Positions 1 through 7,714 of a DNA stretch of 11,550 nt are shown in pieces. The position numbers and the translations under genes were made by a program. A model generated the notes under the pieces. The model worked only from the letters and a program-made list of their open reading frames with translations. It did not search any database and was not told the DNA's origin. The stretch is from Gammaproteobacteria bacterium. Its GTDB lineage: Bacteria; Pseudomonadota; Gammaproteobacteria; Steroidobacterales; Steroidobacteraceae. Location of the stretch: contig RFTM01000023.1 in the NCBI GenBank assembly GCA_009923475.1, forward strand, positions 1 to 11,550. Reading direction: 5' to 3'. Every line of letters starts with the position of its first letter. Within the stretch, counting starts at the first letter, position 1.

Positions 1-1682
1 TCGTTCTTGGCGTAGTCGATCTGGGCATCGACGTTGCCTTTCGCGACGAACAGGTCGATCGCGCCGGAGCCGGTCTTGACGCCCGTGGTCAGGCGCGACA
101 CGCCCGCTTGGATGACCGGGTCAGCTTCTTCCTTCCGCGCGCGCTGATCGCCCTGCAAGGGCGCCCTTCGTGCGGGCTCGCTGAACGCCCGCGAGCCTGA
201 TTGGTTGAAAGCCCATCCCGCAAGCTGCAGACCCGCGGACTCGAGCGACTCGCGCAGCCTGGGCAGCCCGGACTCGAGCAACGCGCGGACCTCGCCGTTG
301 GCGACACCCACTGTCGCCGTGACGGCGTTGCCGGTCAGCGTGAGGTCTATGTCCATCGTACCGAGATCAGCCGGCGAGAGCTGCATGCGGACGCTCCAGT
401 TGTCGTCGCGGATCTGTCCCAGGACCCGCTGGGCGACGGCGTCGGCGAAGGCCTGGACACGATCGCCGAACTTCAGGTTTGCATCCGGCACATCCAAGGT
501 GCGCGATGCCTCCCCGGCGGTGACCGTCTCGGCTGGCATTCCCGTCGGCAGCCGATCAGCGGCCCCCGGCAGCGAGATCATCGCCATCGTCGAGGGCATC
601 GTGACAGACGCCGTCGCAGGCGCGCGCTCGGCAACGGTATCCGTCCGGCCTGCAGACACCTCCAGCATCAGGTCGCGGATCGACCGCACACCGATACCCG
701 GCGGGACCGAGGCGCTGTCGAGCGCCGGGAGGGCTGCAGATATCGCCCTCGATCGCGACCCCAGCCTCGATGCAGTCGAGGGCGTAGACTGCCCATCCGT
801 ACCTGCCTGCAGCGTGGTCACGGCCGGCGGGACAAGACCCGGCGGCTGCGCGACGGAACGCGCCGCAACCTCTTCCGGAACGCCGGGATCGGTGGGGCGG
901 AACGTCATCCTCGCCCGCCATGACGAACGGTGCTCGTCGACGATGGGCAGCATGTCGGTCGGCGGCGCCGTCGACGTCGACGCAGCCGCAGCCAAGGGCA
1001 GCGCAGCCGGTGCCGAAGCCGTCCCCGGCGTCGTGGGCAGCGTCACCGCATTCACGGCGACACCGCGAGGGGTGACCTCGGAAGCCAGCCTCGATCGCCA
1101 AGACAAAAGGTCCTCATCGACGATGGGCGCAACGATGTCCGGTGATACGCCCGCTTCCACATCGACATCAGCCATCGCGACATGGCCGACGACCGCCGGG
1201 GGGGGCATCACGGTCGAGATCAGCGGGATCGATGGGGAAAGGATCGAGGTTGCGTCGTAGTCCTCGAGAGATGCTGCATCGGCAGCTGGCTCCTCGGCAA
1301 CTGTGGCATCGGAAGAGGTGAGATCGGCGGGCGCAGTCTCGATCAGCAACAGCCGTACGAGGCCCCGGTCAATTCCCATACCCACCGCGAACTCCTCCAG
1401 CTTCGGATCGACCGCCGGCACCGACCGAAGTCGGTCCATGAGGGCCGTCTCCGGCGGCAAGCCCGGCAAAGCCTTGCCGCCCTCCGCATCGCCCCCGTCG
1501 ACCGGCACCTCGGGCAACACATCAAGGGGGATTCCGGCCGGCGTCGATGCCTCAATCATCGCCGTCGCGAATGCCGCCTTTTCAGGGCCGGAAAACGGGG
1601 CATCCGACAGTTTTTCCAGCGGATTGATGCCCATCGGGGCAGGGGAACCGAGCGAGATCGGCAGCGCGTCTGGGGGGGGCAT
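1..1682 (-). CDS. fliK: FliK hook-length control protein, 3' end beyond the window
   Basis: FliK is secreted during hook assembly, measures hook length and switches the export gate from hook to filament substrates. By my own reading the frame stays open from ATG 1682 to the left edge, giving 560 codons with no stop seen. The first ~400 residues are Pro/Ala/Thr/Val-rich and poorly conserved, as usual for the ruler part. A hook-type C-terminal domain lies at about residues 410-495, with the core LSPADLGTMDIDL and then EVRALLESGLPRLRESLESAG, which fits the Flg_hook pattern. About 65 further residues follow before the edge, including GSGAIDLFVAKGNVDAQIDY. ATG 1682 starts two bases after the fliJ stop; an in-frame GTG at 1688 overlaps that stop (GTGA) and is an alternative start. 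Neither has a strong Shine-Dalgarno. Oddities are two C8 tracts (1672-1679, 1198-1205) and an internal repeat. The identity rests on the C-terminal domain and on position after fliJ. Confidence 0.88.
   Translation of the reverse strand, partial: MPPPDALPISLGSPAPMGINPLEKLSDAPFSGPEKAAFATAMIEASTPAGIPLDVLPEVPVDGGDAEGGKALPGLPPETALMDRLRSVPAVDPKLEEFAVGMGIDRGLVRLLLIETAPADLTSSDATVAEEPAADAASLEDYDATSILSPSIPLISTVMPPPAVVGHVAMADVDVEAGVSPDIVAPIVDEDLLSWRSRLASEVTPRGVAVNAVTLPTTPGTASAPAALPLAAAASTSTAPPTDMLPIVDEHRSSWRARMTFRPTDPGVPEEVAARSVAQPPGLVPPAVTTLQAGTDGQSTPSTASRLGSRSRAISAALPALDSASVPPGIGVRSIRDLMLEVSAGRTDTVAERAPATASVTMPSTMAMISLPGAADRLPTGMPAETVTAGEASRTLDVPDANLKFGDRVQAFADAVAQRVLGQIRDDNWSVRMQLSPADLGTMDIDLTLTGNAVTATVGVANGEVRALLESGLPRLRESLESAGLQLAGWAFNQSGSRAFSEPARRAPLQGDQRARKEEADPVIQAGVSRLTTGVKTGSGAIDLFVAKGNVDAQIDYAKN
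906..950 (-). repeat. Imperfect internal repeat in fliK, copy 2
   Basis: This 45-base unit encodes LPIVDEHRSSWRARM in the FliK frame. It matches the unit at 1086-1130 (APIVDEDLLSWRSRL): PIVDE, SWR and the following R are shared. The unit length and codon phase are the same, which suggests an old duplication inside the ruler region. The copies begin 180 bases apart. Confidence 0.6.
1086..1130 (-). repeat. Imperfect internal repeat in fliK, copy 1
   Basis: This unit encodes APIVDEDLLSWRSRL in the FliK frame and is the partner of the copy at 906-950. The strongest DNA match is the PIVDE segment (CCCATCGTCGA, then one differing base). Similarity fades on both sides, so only a short segment is clearly shared. 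Confidence 0.6.
1198..1205 (-). repeat. C8 homopolymer inside fliK
   Basis: Eight G on the plus strand read as eight C in the fliK coding strand (ATG CCC CCC CCG). A one-base slip would shift the frame and remove the C-terminal hook domain. The same ATG-C8 string occurs at the fliK start. Confidence 0.6.
1672..1679 (-). repeat. C8 homopolymer directly after the fliK start
   Basis: Codons 2-4 of fliK are CCC CCC CCA, so eight C follow the ATG at 1682-1680 directly. A change in tract length would put nearly all of FliK out of frame. Whether this tract varies is unknown. Confidence 0.6.
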
Positions 1683-1684
1683 GG

Positions 1685-2194
1685 TCACGGAGTCTTATTG
1701 CCGGTTGAGTGCGATGACAGGGAGTGTGCAACTTGGATGCCAGAATAGGCGGACCGCATGCGCTGACCCGCCTCGTCCAAGGCTTTCTGTTCCTCCAGCT
1801 CCGACTCCCGAAGCGCCTCACGGCCCGCTCCATCCGACACACGATCAAGCGCGTCTGCGAACCGCCGGCGCTCACGGGCGTCCTCCAGCGCCGCCGCGAG
1901 CAGGAACTCGGCCTCCGCGACCTGGTTCTGCTGCTTCTGCGACAGGTCCGTCAACCATCCGGCGAAATCCCGGTAGAGGCGCAGCGCACCCACGATCTGC
2001 CCCGCAGTCTCGTGCTGCGCGGTCCGCGCACCATAATCGCCGAGATATCGACGTACCGTATCCAAACGGTCCTGCTCGGTCGCCAGGACGCGCCGCCGCT
2101 CCGCCGCGGCCCCCTCCGCGACCGCAGCCAGCGTATCGCCGATCCGTGCGACCCGCTTCAGCCGATCCGCGCGCGCTCGCGCCCCGACGCTCAT
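1685..2194 (-). CDS. fliJ: FliJ, flagellar export chaperone / ATPase stalk
   Basis: FliJ is a small coiled-coil protein that sits in the FliI ATPase ring, links it to the FlhA gate and helps recycle chaperones. The 169-residue product is almost wholly helical and charged, with heptad-like Arg/Glu/Leu runs (for example LATEQDRLDTVRRYLGDY and a central QKQQNQVAEAEFLLAAALED). It has no membrane segment. This is slightly longer than the usual ~145-150 residues. Family-specific motifs are weak, so the call leans on coiled-coil character and position between fliI and fliK. The ATG overlaps the fliI stop as ATGA, pointing to translational coupling. Confidence 0.85.
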   Translation of the reverse strand: MSVGARARADRLKRVARIGDTLAAVAEGAAAERRRVLATEQDRLDTVRRYLGDYGARTAQHETAGQIVGALRLYRDFAGWLTDLSQKQQNQVAEAEFLLAAALEDARERRRFADALDRVSDGAGREALRESELEEQKALDEAGQRMRSAYSGIQVAHSLSSHSTGNKTP

Positions 2195-3510
2195 GAGAGC
2201 ACCTCGGCAAGTTCCCGGAAACCCTCCGCATACCCCACACGCTGGTCGACGTCCTGTTGCATGAACGCCTGCAGCGCGGAGCGTCGCTGCAGCGCCTCAT
2301 CGAGGTCCGGATTGGCGCCTGCACGGTAGGCACCGACGGAGACGAGGTCGCGGTTCTCCTCCCAGGTCGCCATCAAGCGGCGGAACTTTCGCACCAGCAC
2401 CCGTTGCTCCGCCGAGACGAGCCGGTTGGCAAGGCGGGACACGGAGAGGTTGATGTCGATCGCAGGATACTGCCCCATGGCCGCGAGGTCCCGCGACAGG
2501 AGCACATGGCCGTCGAGGATAGCGCGTGCGCCGTCGACGATGGGATCATTCGCGTCGTCGCCTTCGGCAAGGATCGTGTAGATGCCGGTGACGCTGCCAC
2601 CGGCCGCCACGCTGCCAGCACGCTCCACGAGTTCGTTGATCAAGGAGAACACGGAAGGCGTGTAGCCCTTGGTGGTAGGCGGCTCACCGACGGCGAGACC
2701 GACCTCGCGTTGCGCATGAGCGACGCGCGTCAGCGAGTCCATGAGCAGCAGCACTTGCTTCCCTTGGTCGCGGAAGTGCTCGGCGATCGCACAGGTGTAG
2801 TGCGTTGCGCGCAGCCTGACGACCGGCGAACAATCTCCCGGTGCCGCGACCACGACGGCCCGCTTGCGCCCCTCTTCACCGAGTGTTTCCGTTACGAAGT
2901 CGAGCACCTCGCGGCCGCGCTCGCCGATCATCCCGATCACGACGACATCGGCAGCGGTGAAACGAGTCATCATCCCGAGCAGCACGCTCTTCCCGACGCC
3001 GCTGCCTGCGATCAGGCCGATGCGCTGACCCAGACCGATGGTCAAGAACGAGTTGATAGCACGGACACCGACATCGAGAACGCCATCGATCGGCGCACGC
3101 CGCAGCGGGTTCTTGCGCTCACCGCGCAGCGCCACGAAAGCCGTCGGCTCGATATCGGCGCCACCGTCCAAGGGGCGGCCGAGCCCGTCGACGACCCGGC
3201 CGAGCAACGCATCGCCCACGCCCACACGGGCGGTCTGCGTCACCACACGGACGCCGGTACCGGGCAGCAGACCCTGCACCGCGGCGAGCGGCATCAGCAT
3301 GACCTCCTCGCCGCTGAATCCGACCACCTCGCAGGTGATGCCCTCGCCCTGCTCGGCCATCACCTCGCAATACGAGCCGAGCGGCGCCCGCACACCTCGG
3401 GCGCCGAGCAGCATGCCCGTCACGCGCGTCAGCACGCCGCAGACCCCGGGAGGCGCAAGGTTTACCGCCGAGAGTCTGCGACCGAGATCGTCGAGCAGCC
3501 CGACGCTCAA
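2191..3510 (-). CDS. fliI: FliI, flagellum-specific export ATPase
   Basis: FliI is the F1-beta-like hexameric ATPase at the cytoplasmic face of the flagellar type III export gate; with FliH and FliJ it energises substrate entry. The 439-residue product shows Walker A GSGVGKS (about residues 169-175), the catalytic Glu in GERGREV (E197), and Walker B LLLMD (about 254-258) followed by SLTR. It also has the family segments PTTKGYTPSVFSLINELVERAG-like and GQYPAID. The N-terminal ~95 residues form the beta-barrel region. The start is TTG at 3510, overlapping the fliH stop as TTGA, with a TGAGG Shine-Dalgarno seven bases upstream; the length from there fits the family (~440-455). It lies between fliH and fliJ, its two physical partners. 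Confidence 0.96.
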   Translation of the reverse strand: MSVGLLDDLGRRLSAVNLAPPGVCGVLTRVTGMLLGARGVRAPLGSYCEVMAEQGEGITCEVVGFSGEEVMLMPLAAVQGLLPGTGVRVVTQTARVGVGDALLGRVVDGLGRPLDGGADIEPTAFVALRGERKNPLRRAPIDGVLDVGVRAINSFLTIGLGQRIGLIAGSGVGKSVLLGMMTRFTAADVVVIGMIGERGREVLDFVTETLGEEGRKRAVVVAAPGDCSPVVRLRATHYTCAIAEHFRDQGKQVLLLMDSLTRVAHAQREVGLAVGEPPTTKGYTPSVFSLINELVERAGSVAAGGSVTGIYTILAEGDDANDPIVDGARAILDGHVLLSRDLAAMGQYPAIDINLSVSRLANRLVSAEQRVLVRKFRRLMATWEENRDLVSVGAYRAGANPDLDEALQRRSALQAFMQQDVDQRVGYAEGFRELAEVLS

Positions 3511-4319
3511 GACGGCGCCTCACGCAGCAGGTCCGCTGCGGCTGCGAGCACCGCTTCCTTGGCGAAACGCACGCGGTTCTCGAACCGGTCATCCACGACC
3601 TTGTCATCGCTGCTCGCGATAGCGCCTGATCGCGGCACGAGCGGATCGGCCACGAGCTTGATCACGGAAGGCCGGATGGACGCGTTCTCGAGAACAGCGA
3701 GATCTTCGGGATTGAGGCGGACCTGGATGGGAATGGCCACGGCATCTGACCGCGGGTCGGCGCCATCCGCCCCGATCGCTGCGGTGACGGTCTCGAGGTA
3801 GCGCTGCAATCCGGCGGGCGCCGTCAATACCTGACGCGCGAGTTCGCTGCCGATGTGCAGGCTCGCCTGCGCGAGCGGGACGACCCATCGACGCTCCAGG
3901 TCGCGGTGCGCCTCGGCGACCGCCCTCCCGGCCGCATCGAGCGCCGCGATCGCCTGGTCAAGCGCTGCGGCGAGCGCAGCCTGGCCTTCGTCGCGGCCCC
4001 GACGTTCGGCCTCGGCTACACGACGCTCCACCTCTTCGGGCGGGATTCCGGGGGCCGACGCGAGGGCGCCGGCAGGCTCCGGCATACGCTCCACCGCCTG
4101 AACGTCCGTCACGGCATCGCCGTTAGCGGCGGCCGGGGCGGCATCGGCCGGCGGAGCAGCCTGCTGACGCCTGTGCTCGCGCAGCAGGAACCCCGCCCTC
4201 TTGGCGGCGAAGTGCCGCGCCGCGAAGTTCGGCGTGGATGCGGCATCGGGCCTGCGCATCGGATCGAACGGGACGAACGGCCCCGGTTCCTTCAGGAGTT
4301 TGCCGGCCGGATCAGCCAC
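3507..4319 (-). CDS. fliH: FliH, negative regulator and stator of the export ATPase
   Basis: FliH dimers bind FliI, restrain its ATPase activity and anchor it at the C-ring. The 270-residue product begins with a conserved-looking segment (FVPFDP), followed by a disordered Ala/Pro-rich stretch (about 50-100). A charged helical region comes next (VERRVAEAERRGRDEGQ and on), then a globular C-terminal part with VRLNPEDLAVL, VADPLVPRSGAI and a D-x-R ending typical of FliH (VVDDRFENRV). The start is GTG at 4319, 15 bases after the fliG stop; the Shine-Dalgarno is weak (GAGG about 14 bases upstream), so a slightly different start is possible. Position between fliG and fliI supports the call. Confidence 0.9.
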   Translation of the reverse strand: MADPAGKLLKEPGPFVPFDPMRRPDAASTPNFAARHFAAKRAGFLLREHRRQQAAPPADAAPAAANGDAVTDVQAVERMPEPAGALASAPGIPPEEVERRVAEAERRGRDEGQAALAAALDQAIAALDAAGRAVAEAHRDLERRWVVPLAQASLHIGSELARQVLTAPAGLQRYLETVTAAIGADGADPRSDAVAIPIQVRLNPEDLAVLENASIRPSVIKLVADPLVPRSGAIASSDDKVVDDRFENRVRFAKEAVLAAAADLLREAPS

Positions 4320-4334
4320 GGGAGAGCGGCCTCA

Positions 4335-5396
4335 TCAGACGTAATCGGCGCCGCGACCGGAAAGCATCATCTCGCCGGCATCGGAGAGCTTGCGCGCAGT
4401 CCGCAGGATCTGCTTCCTCGCCTCCTCCACATCCGAGAGACGCATCGGTCCCTTGCTGTCCATCTCGTCGACGAACATCTCGCGGGCGCGACCCGACATG
4501 TTGGAAAGGAACTTGTCCTTCAGCAGGTCGTCGGCGCCCTTGAGCGCCTGCATGAGCAGCTCGGCGGGCACCGCGCGCATGAGCGTCTGTATGCTGCGGT
4601 TATCGCAGCCCGAGAGGTTCTCGAACGCGATCATGTTGTCCTGGATGCGCTGCGCGAGATCTGCGTCCTTGTTGGACAGACGGCTCATGAGCCCCTGTTC
4701 GATCTCCGACTTCACGAAGTTCATGATCTTGGCGGCGGCCTTCACGCCGCCGACGCTCGAGGACTTGAGCGAGGAGTTCGAGGAGAACTGCTTGCGCATG
4801 ATGACCTCGAGCTCCTGCATCGCCGTCGGCTGGATCGTCTCGAGCGTCGCGACGCGCGAGATGACCTCCGGCCTCAGGGACTCGGGCAGGAACCGCAGCA
4901 CATCCGCGGCCACGTCATAGTCGAGGAACGAGAGCACGATCGCGATGATCTGCGGGTGTTCACTCGAGATCATCTCGGAGATGGAGCGCGCGTCCATCCA
5001 CTGCAGCACCTCGAGCCCGCGGTTGGCCGAGGCCGGCATGATGCGGCTCAGGACGCTGCTCGCCTTGTCCTCGCCGATGGCGTTGCGCAACACGCTCTCG
5101 AGATAGTCGATGCCGCCGCCGATATTGGTCTGCTTCTTGATCGTGGCGATGAATCCGTCCAGCACGACGCTCACCGCCTCCTGCGAGAGGTCTGCCACCG
5201 ACATCATGGCGGCGCTCAGATGCTGCACCTCCTTGGGCGCAAGGTGCCGGATGACGCTCGCGGCCTCCTCTTCGCCCAGCAGCATGAGCATCACCGCAGC
5301 GCGTTGGGTGTTCGAGAGCGACGCCACCTCCAGGGCGATCTGCTCCGGCTCCACGGTATTGTTTGCCGCGAGAGCGGCGGTCGTCGCTTCTGCCAT
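4335..5396 (-). CDS. fliG: FliG, flagellar rotor / motor switch protein
   Basis: FliG is the C-ring protein that takes torque from the MotA stator and joins the FliF MS-ring to FliM. The 353-residue product has the N-terminal FliF-binding domain (about 22-125), the EHPQ motif at 146-149, the Gly-Gly hinge (VGGVKAAAKIMN, about 215-226) and the C-terminal torque domain. Aligned by eye with E. coli FliG, the stator-facing charges are kept as K286, R303, D310 and R319; the second Asp of the DD pair is Glu (E311). ATG 5396 has a GGGAG Shine-Dalgarno seven bases upstream and lies 13 bases after the fliF stop. It ends with the family-typical DYV. Confidence 0.97.
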   Translation of the reverse strand: MAEATTAALAANNTVEPEQIALEVASLSNTQRAAVMLMLLGEEEAASVIRHLAPKEVQHLSAAMMSVADLSQEAVSVVLDGFIATIKKQTNIGGGIDYLESVLRNAIGEDKASSVLSRIMPASANRGLEVLQWMDARSISEMISSEHPQIIAIVLSFLDYDVAADVLRFLPESLRPEVISRVATLETIQPTAMQELEVIMRKQFSSNSSLKSSSVGGVKAAAKIMNFVKSEIEQGLMSRLSNKDADLAQRIQDNMIAFENLSGCDNRSIQTLMRAVPAELLMQALKGADDLLKDKFLSNMSGRAREMFVDEMDSKGPMRLSDVEEARKQILRTARKLSDAGEMMLSGRGADYV

Positions 5397-5409
5397 GTCC
5401 GGACTCCCG

Positions 5410-7353
5410 CTACGAAAGGTCGCGGCCGATCAGGTTCTTGAGCACCAACGCCACACGCTTCGAGTCCTGTGAGACGAGCATGCGGACCACGGTGACCTTG
5501 TCGTCGTAGCTGTTGGCGGTGTCGAGGAGATCGGCCGAGATACCCTTCTTCTTCGGTTTCATCCGTGCCTTGAGCTCCTCGAGCGTCTCGCCCTCGCGCA
5601 GCTCGACCTCGCCCTCGGTGGACGCGCCCGCATCCGGCGATGCCGGACCGGTCGCGCCGCCCGTGCCCTCGCCGGCCGCGGTCGGGGCGGCCAGCTCCGG
5701 CGGAGCCGATCCGGCTGCCTGCACGGTCGCCGGCGGTGGGGGGATGTAGGTGATCTTGCGGATGATGGGCCTCACGATGAGCAGCCCCACGAGCGCGATC
5801 GCGAGCGCGACTGCAAGGTATTTCGCGGCATCGAGCACCTGCGGACGCAGATAGATCGGCAGCTCGACCGGCGGGATCGGCGCTTCAAAGCTCGTGCTGA
5901 TGATGTTGACGACATCGCCGCGCGTCGCATCAAAACCCACCGTACCCTGCACCAGGTTGGTCAAGCGGGTGAGCTCCGCGGCAGGCAGCGGCCGGCGTGC
6001 CGGTGGTGCGGCCGCTCCGGGGGCGGCGATCGCATCATTGATGGCGACGCCGACGGTCAGCCGACGCATGCGCGGCGCCGGATCGACGACATAACGGACG
6101 CTGCGGTCGATCTCGAAATTGCGGGTCTCGCTGCGCTCCTGACCGCGGATCACGGGCTCGGTGACGGCCGTCGTGCCCGCAGCGTTCGGCGTCCCGGTGG
6201 CGTTCGCGCCAGCGGCACCGGGCGCGGCGCCGGCGGCAGGCGGCAAGCTGGCCGCCGCAGTGGCCGCAACGGGCGCAGGCGGCTCGTTGGAGAGCGTGCC
6301 GGGCACACCGGTCGCGCTCGGCTCGGTGGTGCGGCTCTCCTTGACCTGCTCGGACCGGACCCGCGTCCCTGCGTTCTGCGGGTCGTAGTTCTCGGTGGTC
6401 TGTTCGATGACCGAGAAGTCCAGGTCCGCGTTCACCTGGGCGCGGACATTTGCCGCGCCGAATATGGGGATCAGGATCTGGTTGATGCGGTCGACATAGT
6501 CGGCCTCGAGCTTCTGGCGCAGCTCGAGCTGCTTCGCGTTGAGGTCCTTCGCACCGACGGGCTCGGTCAGCAGTCGACCGAACTGGTCGACGACCGAGAC
6601 GTTCGCCGGGACCATGTACGGGATGCTCGAGGAGACGAGATGGATGATGGCCTGGACCTGACCGTCGCTCACCGCGCGCCCTGCGTACGGCGTCACGATG
6701 ACGGACGCCTTCGGATCCGCGCGGTCGCGCACGAACGCGCTTTGCCGTGGCAGCGCCAGATGCACCCTGGCGTCCTTGATCGAGTTGATGCGGCGGATGC
6801 TCTGCGCAAGCTCCTCCTCGACCGTGGCGTTGTAACGCGCCTGCTCCATGAACTGGCTCGTCCCGAGCGGCATGGTCTCGTTGAGCATCGAGGGTCCCGC
6901 CGAAGAGTCCTTCGGCAGGCCCGCAGCTGCGAGCATGATGCGCGCCTCGTGGAATTCGGCCGCCGGCACGGTGAGCGACCCGGTCGTGCGGTCAAGCTCG
7001 ACGGCGATGCCGTTCTTCTCGAGCAGTTGCTGGGCCGCTTCCTTGTCCGAATCGGCCATCTCCGGATAGAGCGCACGCGGGGGCGGCGTGGAGAGCGAAA
7101 TGTACGCCACGACCGCGAGCAGCAACACGAGCGCGAGCCCCACATACGGCAGCGCCGTCCGGACACCCGGCCGCTTGAGGAATGCCGCTACTGGCCCATC
7201 GGGCGGTGGAGGCAATTGGTCCGCTGGAGCACCCGGGACGACGACCAGCCCCGCGGAGCGCGTGGCATCACGCGTGGTGGTCACCGTCACGCCGGCGTTC
7301 GCACCCTCTCCATCGAGCCTCGATCTCAGGACTTCCGCTTCGACCGCTGCCAT
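5410..7353 (-). CDS. fliF: FliF, flagellar MS-ring protein
   Basis: FliF forms the inner-membrane MS-ring, the base on which the flagellum is built and the housing of the export gate. The 647-residue product has a ~65-residue cytoplasmic N-terminus, a first membrane helix at about 67-87 (LPYVGLALVLLLAVVAYISL), YscJ/FliF-type ring-building domains (for example ALYPEM, ARVHLALPRQSAFVRD, SVIVTPYAG and ADLDFSVIEQTTENYDPQ) and a second helix at about 512-527. The tail (about 605-647: ADLLDTANSYDDKVTVVRML onward) is the expected FliG-binding region. It is longer than the usual 550-600 because of an Ala/Pro/Gly-rich insertion at about 350-400 and a long linker after the second helix. ATG 7353 is four bases after the fliE stop, with only a GGTG-like Shine-Dalgarno. 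Confidence 0.97.
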   Translation of the reverse strand: MAAVEAEVLRSRLDGEGANAGVTVTTTRDATRSAGLVVVPGAPADQLPPPPDGPVAAFLKRPGVRTALPYVGLALVLLLAVVAYISLSTPPPRALYPEMADSDKEAAQQLLEKNGIAVELDRTTGSLTVPAAEFHEARIMLAAAGLPKDSSAGPSMLNETMPLGTSQFMEQARYNATVEEELAQSIRRINSIKDARVHLALPRQSAFVRDRADPKASVIVTPYAGRAVSDGQVQAIIHLVSSSIPYMVPANVSVVDQFGRLLTEPVGAKDLNAKQLELRQKLEADYVDRINQILIPIFGAANVRAQVNADLDFSVIEQTTENYDPQNAGTRVRSEQVKESRTTEPSATGVPGTLSNEPPAPVAATAAASLPPAAGAAPGAAGANATGTPNAAGTTAVTEPVIRGQERSETRNFEIDRSVRYVVDPAPRMRRLTVGVAINDAIAAPGAAAPPARRPLPAAELTRLTNLVQGTVGFDATRGDVVNIISTSFEAPIPPVELPIYLRPQVLDAAKYLAVALAIALVGLLIVRPIIRKITYIPPPPATVQAAGSAPPELAAPTAAGEGTGGATGPASPDAGASTEGEVELREGETLEELKARMKPKKKGISADLLDTANSYDDKVTVVRMLVSQDSKRVALVLKNLIGRDLS

Positions 7354-7357
7354 GGCG

Positions 7358-7714
7358 TTACACCGTCATGCCCATGATTTCTTTGTATGATTCCAAGATC
7401 TTGTTGCGGACCTGGACGGTCGCCTCGAAGGCGACGGAGGATCTCTGCATCGCGATCGCGACATCGGTGAGCGAGACATCCTCGCCACGGACATAGGCGT
7501 TCTGCAGGTCGCGAGAGAGCGACTGCTGGGCGTTCACCGAATCGACGGCCGAGCGCATCGTGTCGAGGAACGAGGGCGTCGCACCGACCGGTGTGGCCGC
7601 GGGGATCGCCGCCCCGTGGGGCGGCGCGACGCCTGCGTCCACGGGTCGCACGGCCTCACGCATCGCCCGCAGCTGTTCGAGCGCTTGCTGCATCGCGACC
7701 GAAGGGACCGTCAT
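7358..7714 (-). CDS. fliE: FliE, hook-basal body adaptor protein
   Basis: FliE joins the MS-ring/export gate to the proximal rod and is needed for rod export. The 118-residue product carries the C-terminal family signature VSLTDVAIAMQRSSVAFEAT followed by VQVRNKILESYKEIMGM. The central segment SFLDTMRSAVDSVNAQQ also fits FliE. The N-terminal ~50 residues include an Ala/Pro-rich stretch, making it a little longer than usual. ATG 7714 overlaps the stop of the upstream FleR-like gene as ATGA, so the basal-body genes appear translationally linked to the regulator. fliF follows after four bases. Confidence 0.95.
   Translation of the reverse strand: MTVPSVAMQQALEQLRAMREAVRPVDAGVAPPHGAAIPAATPVGATPSFLDTMRSAVDSVNAQQSLSRDLQNAYVRGEDVSLTDVAIAMQRSSVAFEATVQVRNKILESYKEIMGMTV

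Noticed and set aside
89..307. 72-codon minus-strand frame at the left end
   Set aside because: It overlaps the C-terminal part of fliK in another frame. I first misread the FliK end into this frame, then corrected it: the true frame stays open to the window edge.
205..1260. 351-codon plus-strand open frame and overlapping frames
   Set aside because: Antisense to fliK, whose frame is open and ends with a recognisable hook domain. The apparent repeat in this frame is the shadow of the FliK repeat.
2257..3801. 514-codon plus-strand open frame
   Set aside because: Antisense to fliI and fliH; low-complexity composition and no recognisable motif.
3855..5441. 528-codon plus-strand open frame
   Set aside because: It lies antisense to fliG and fliH, whose protein families are clear; the His/Arg/Asp-rich product resembles no family and follows from GC-rich codon bias.
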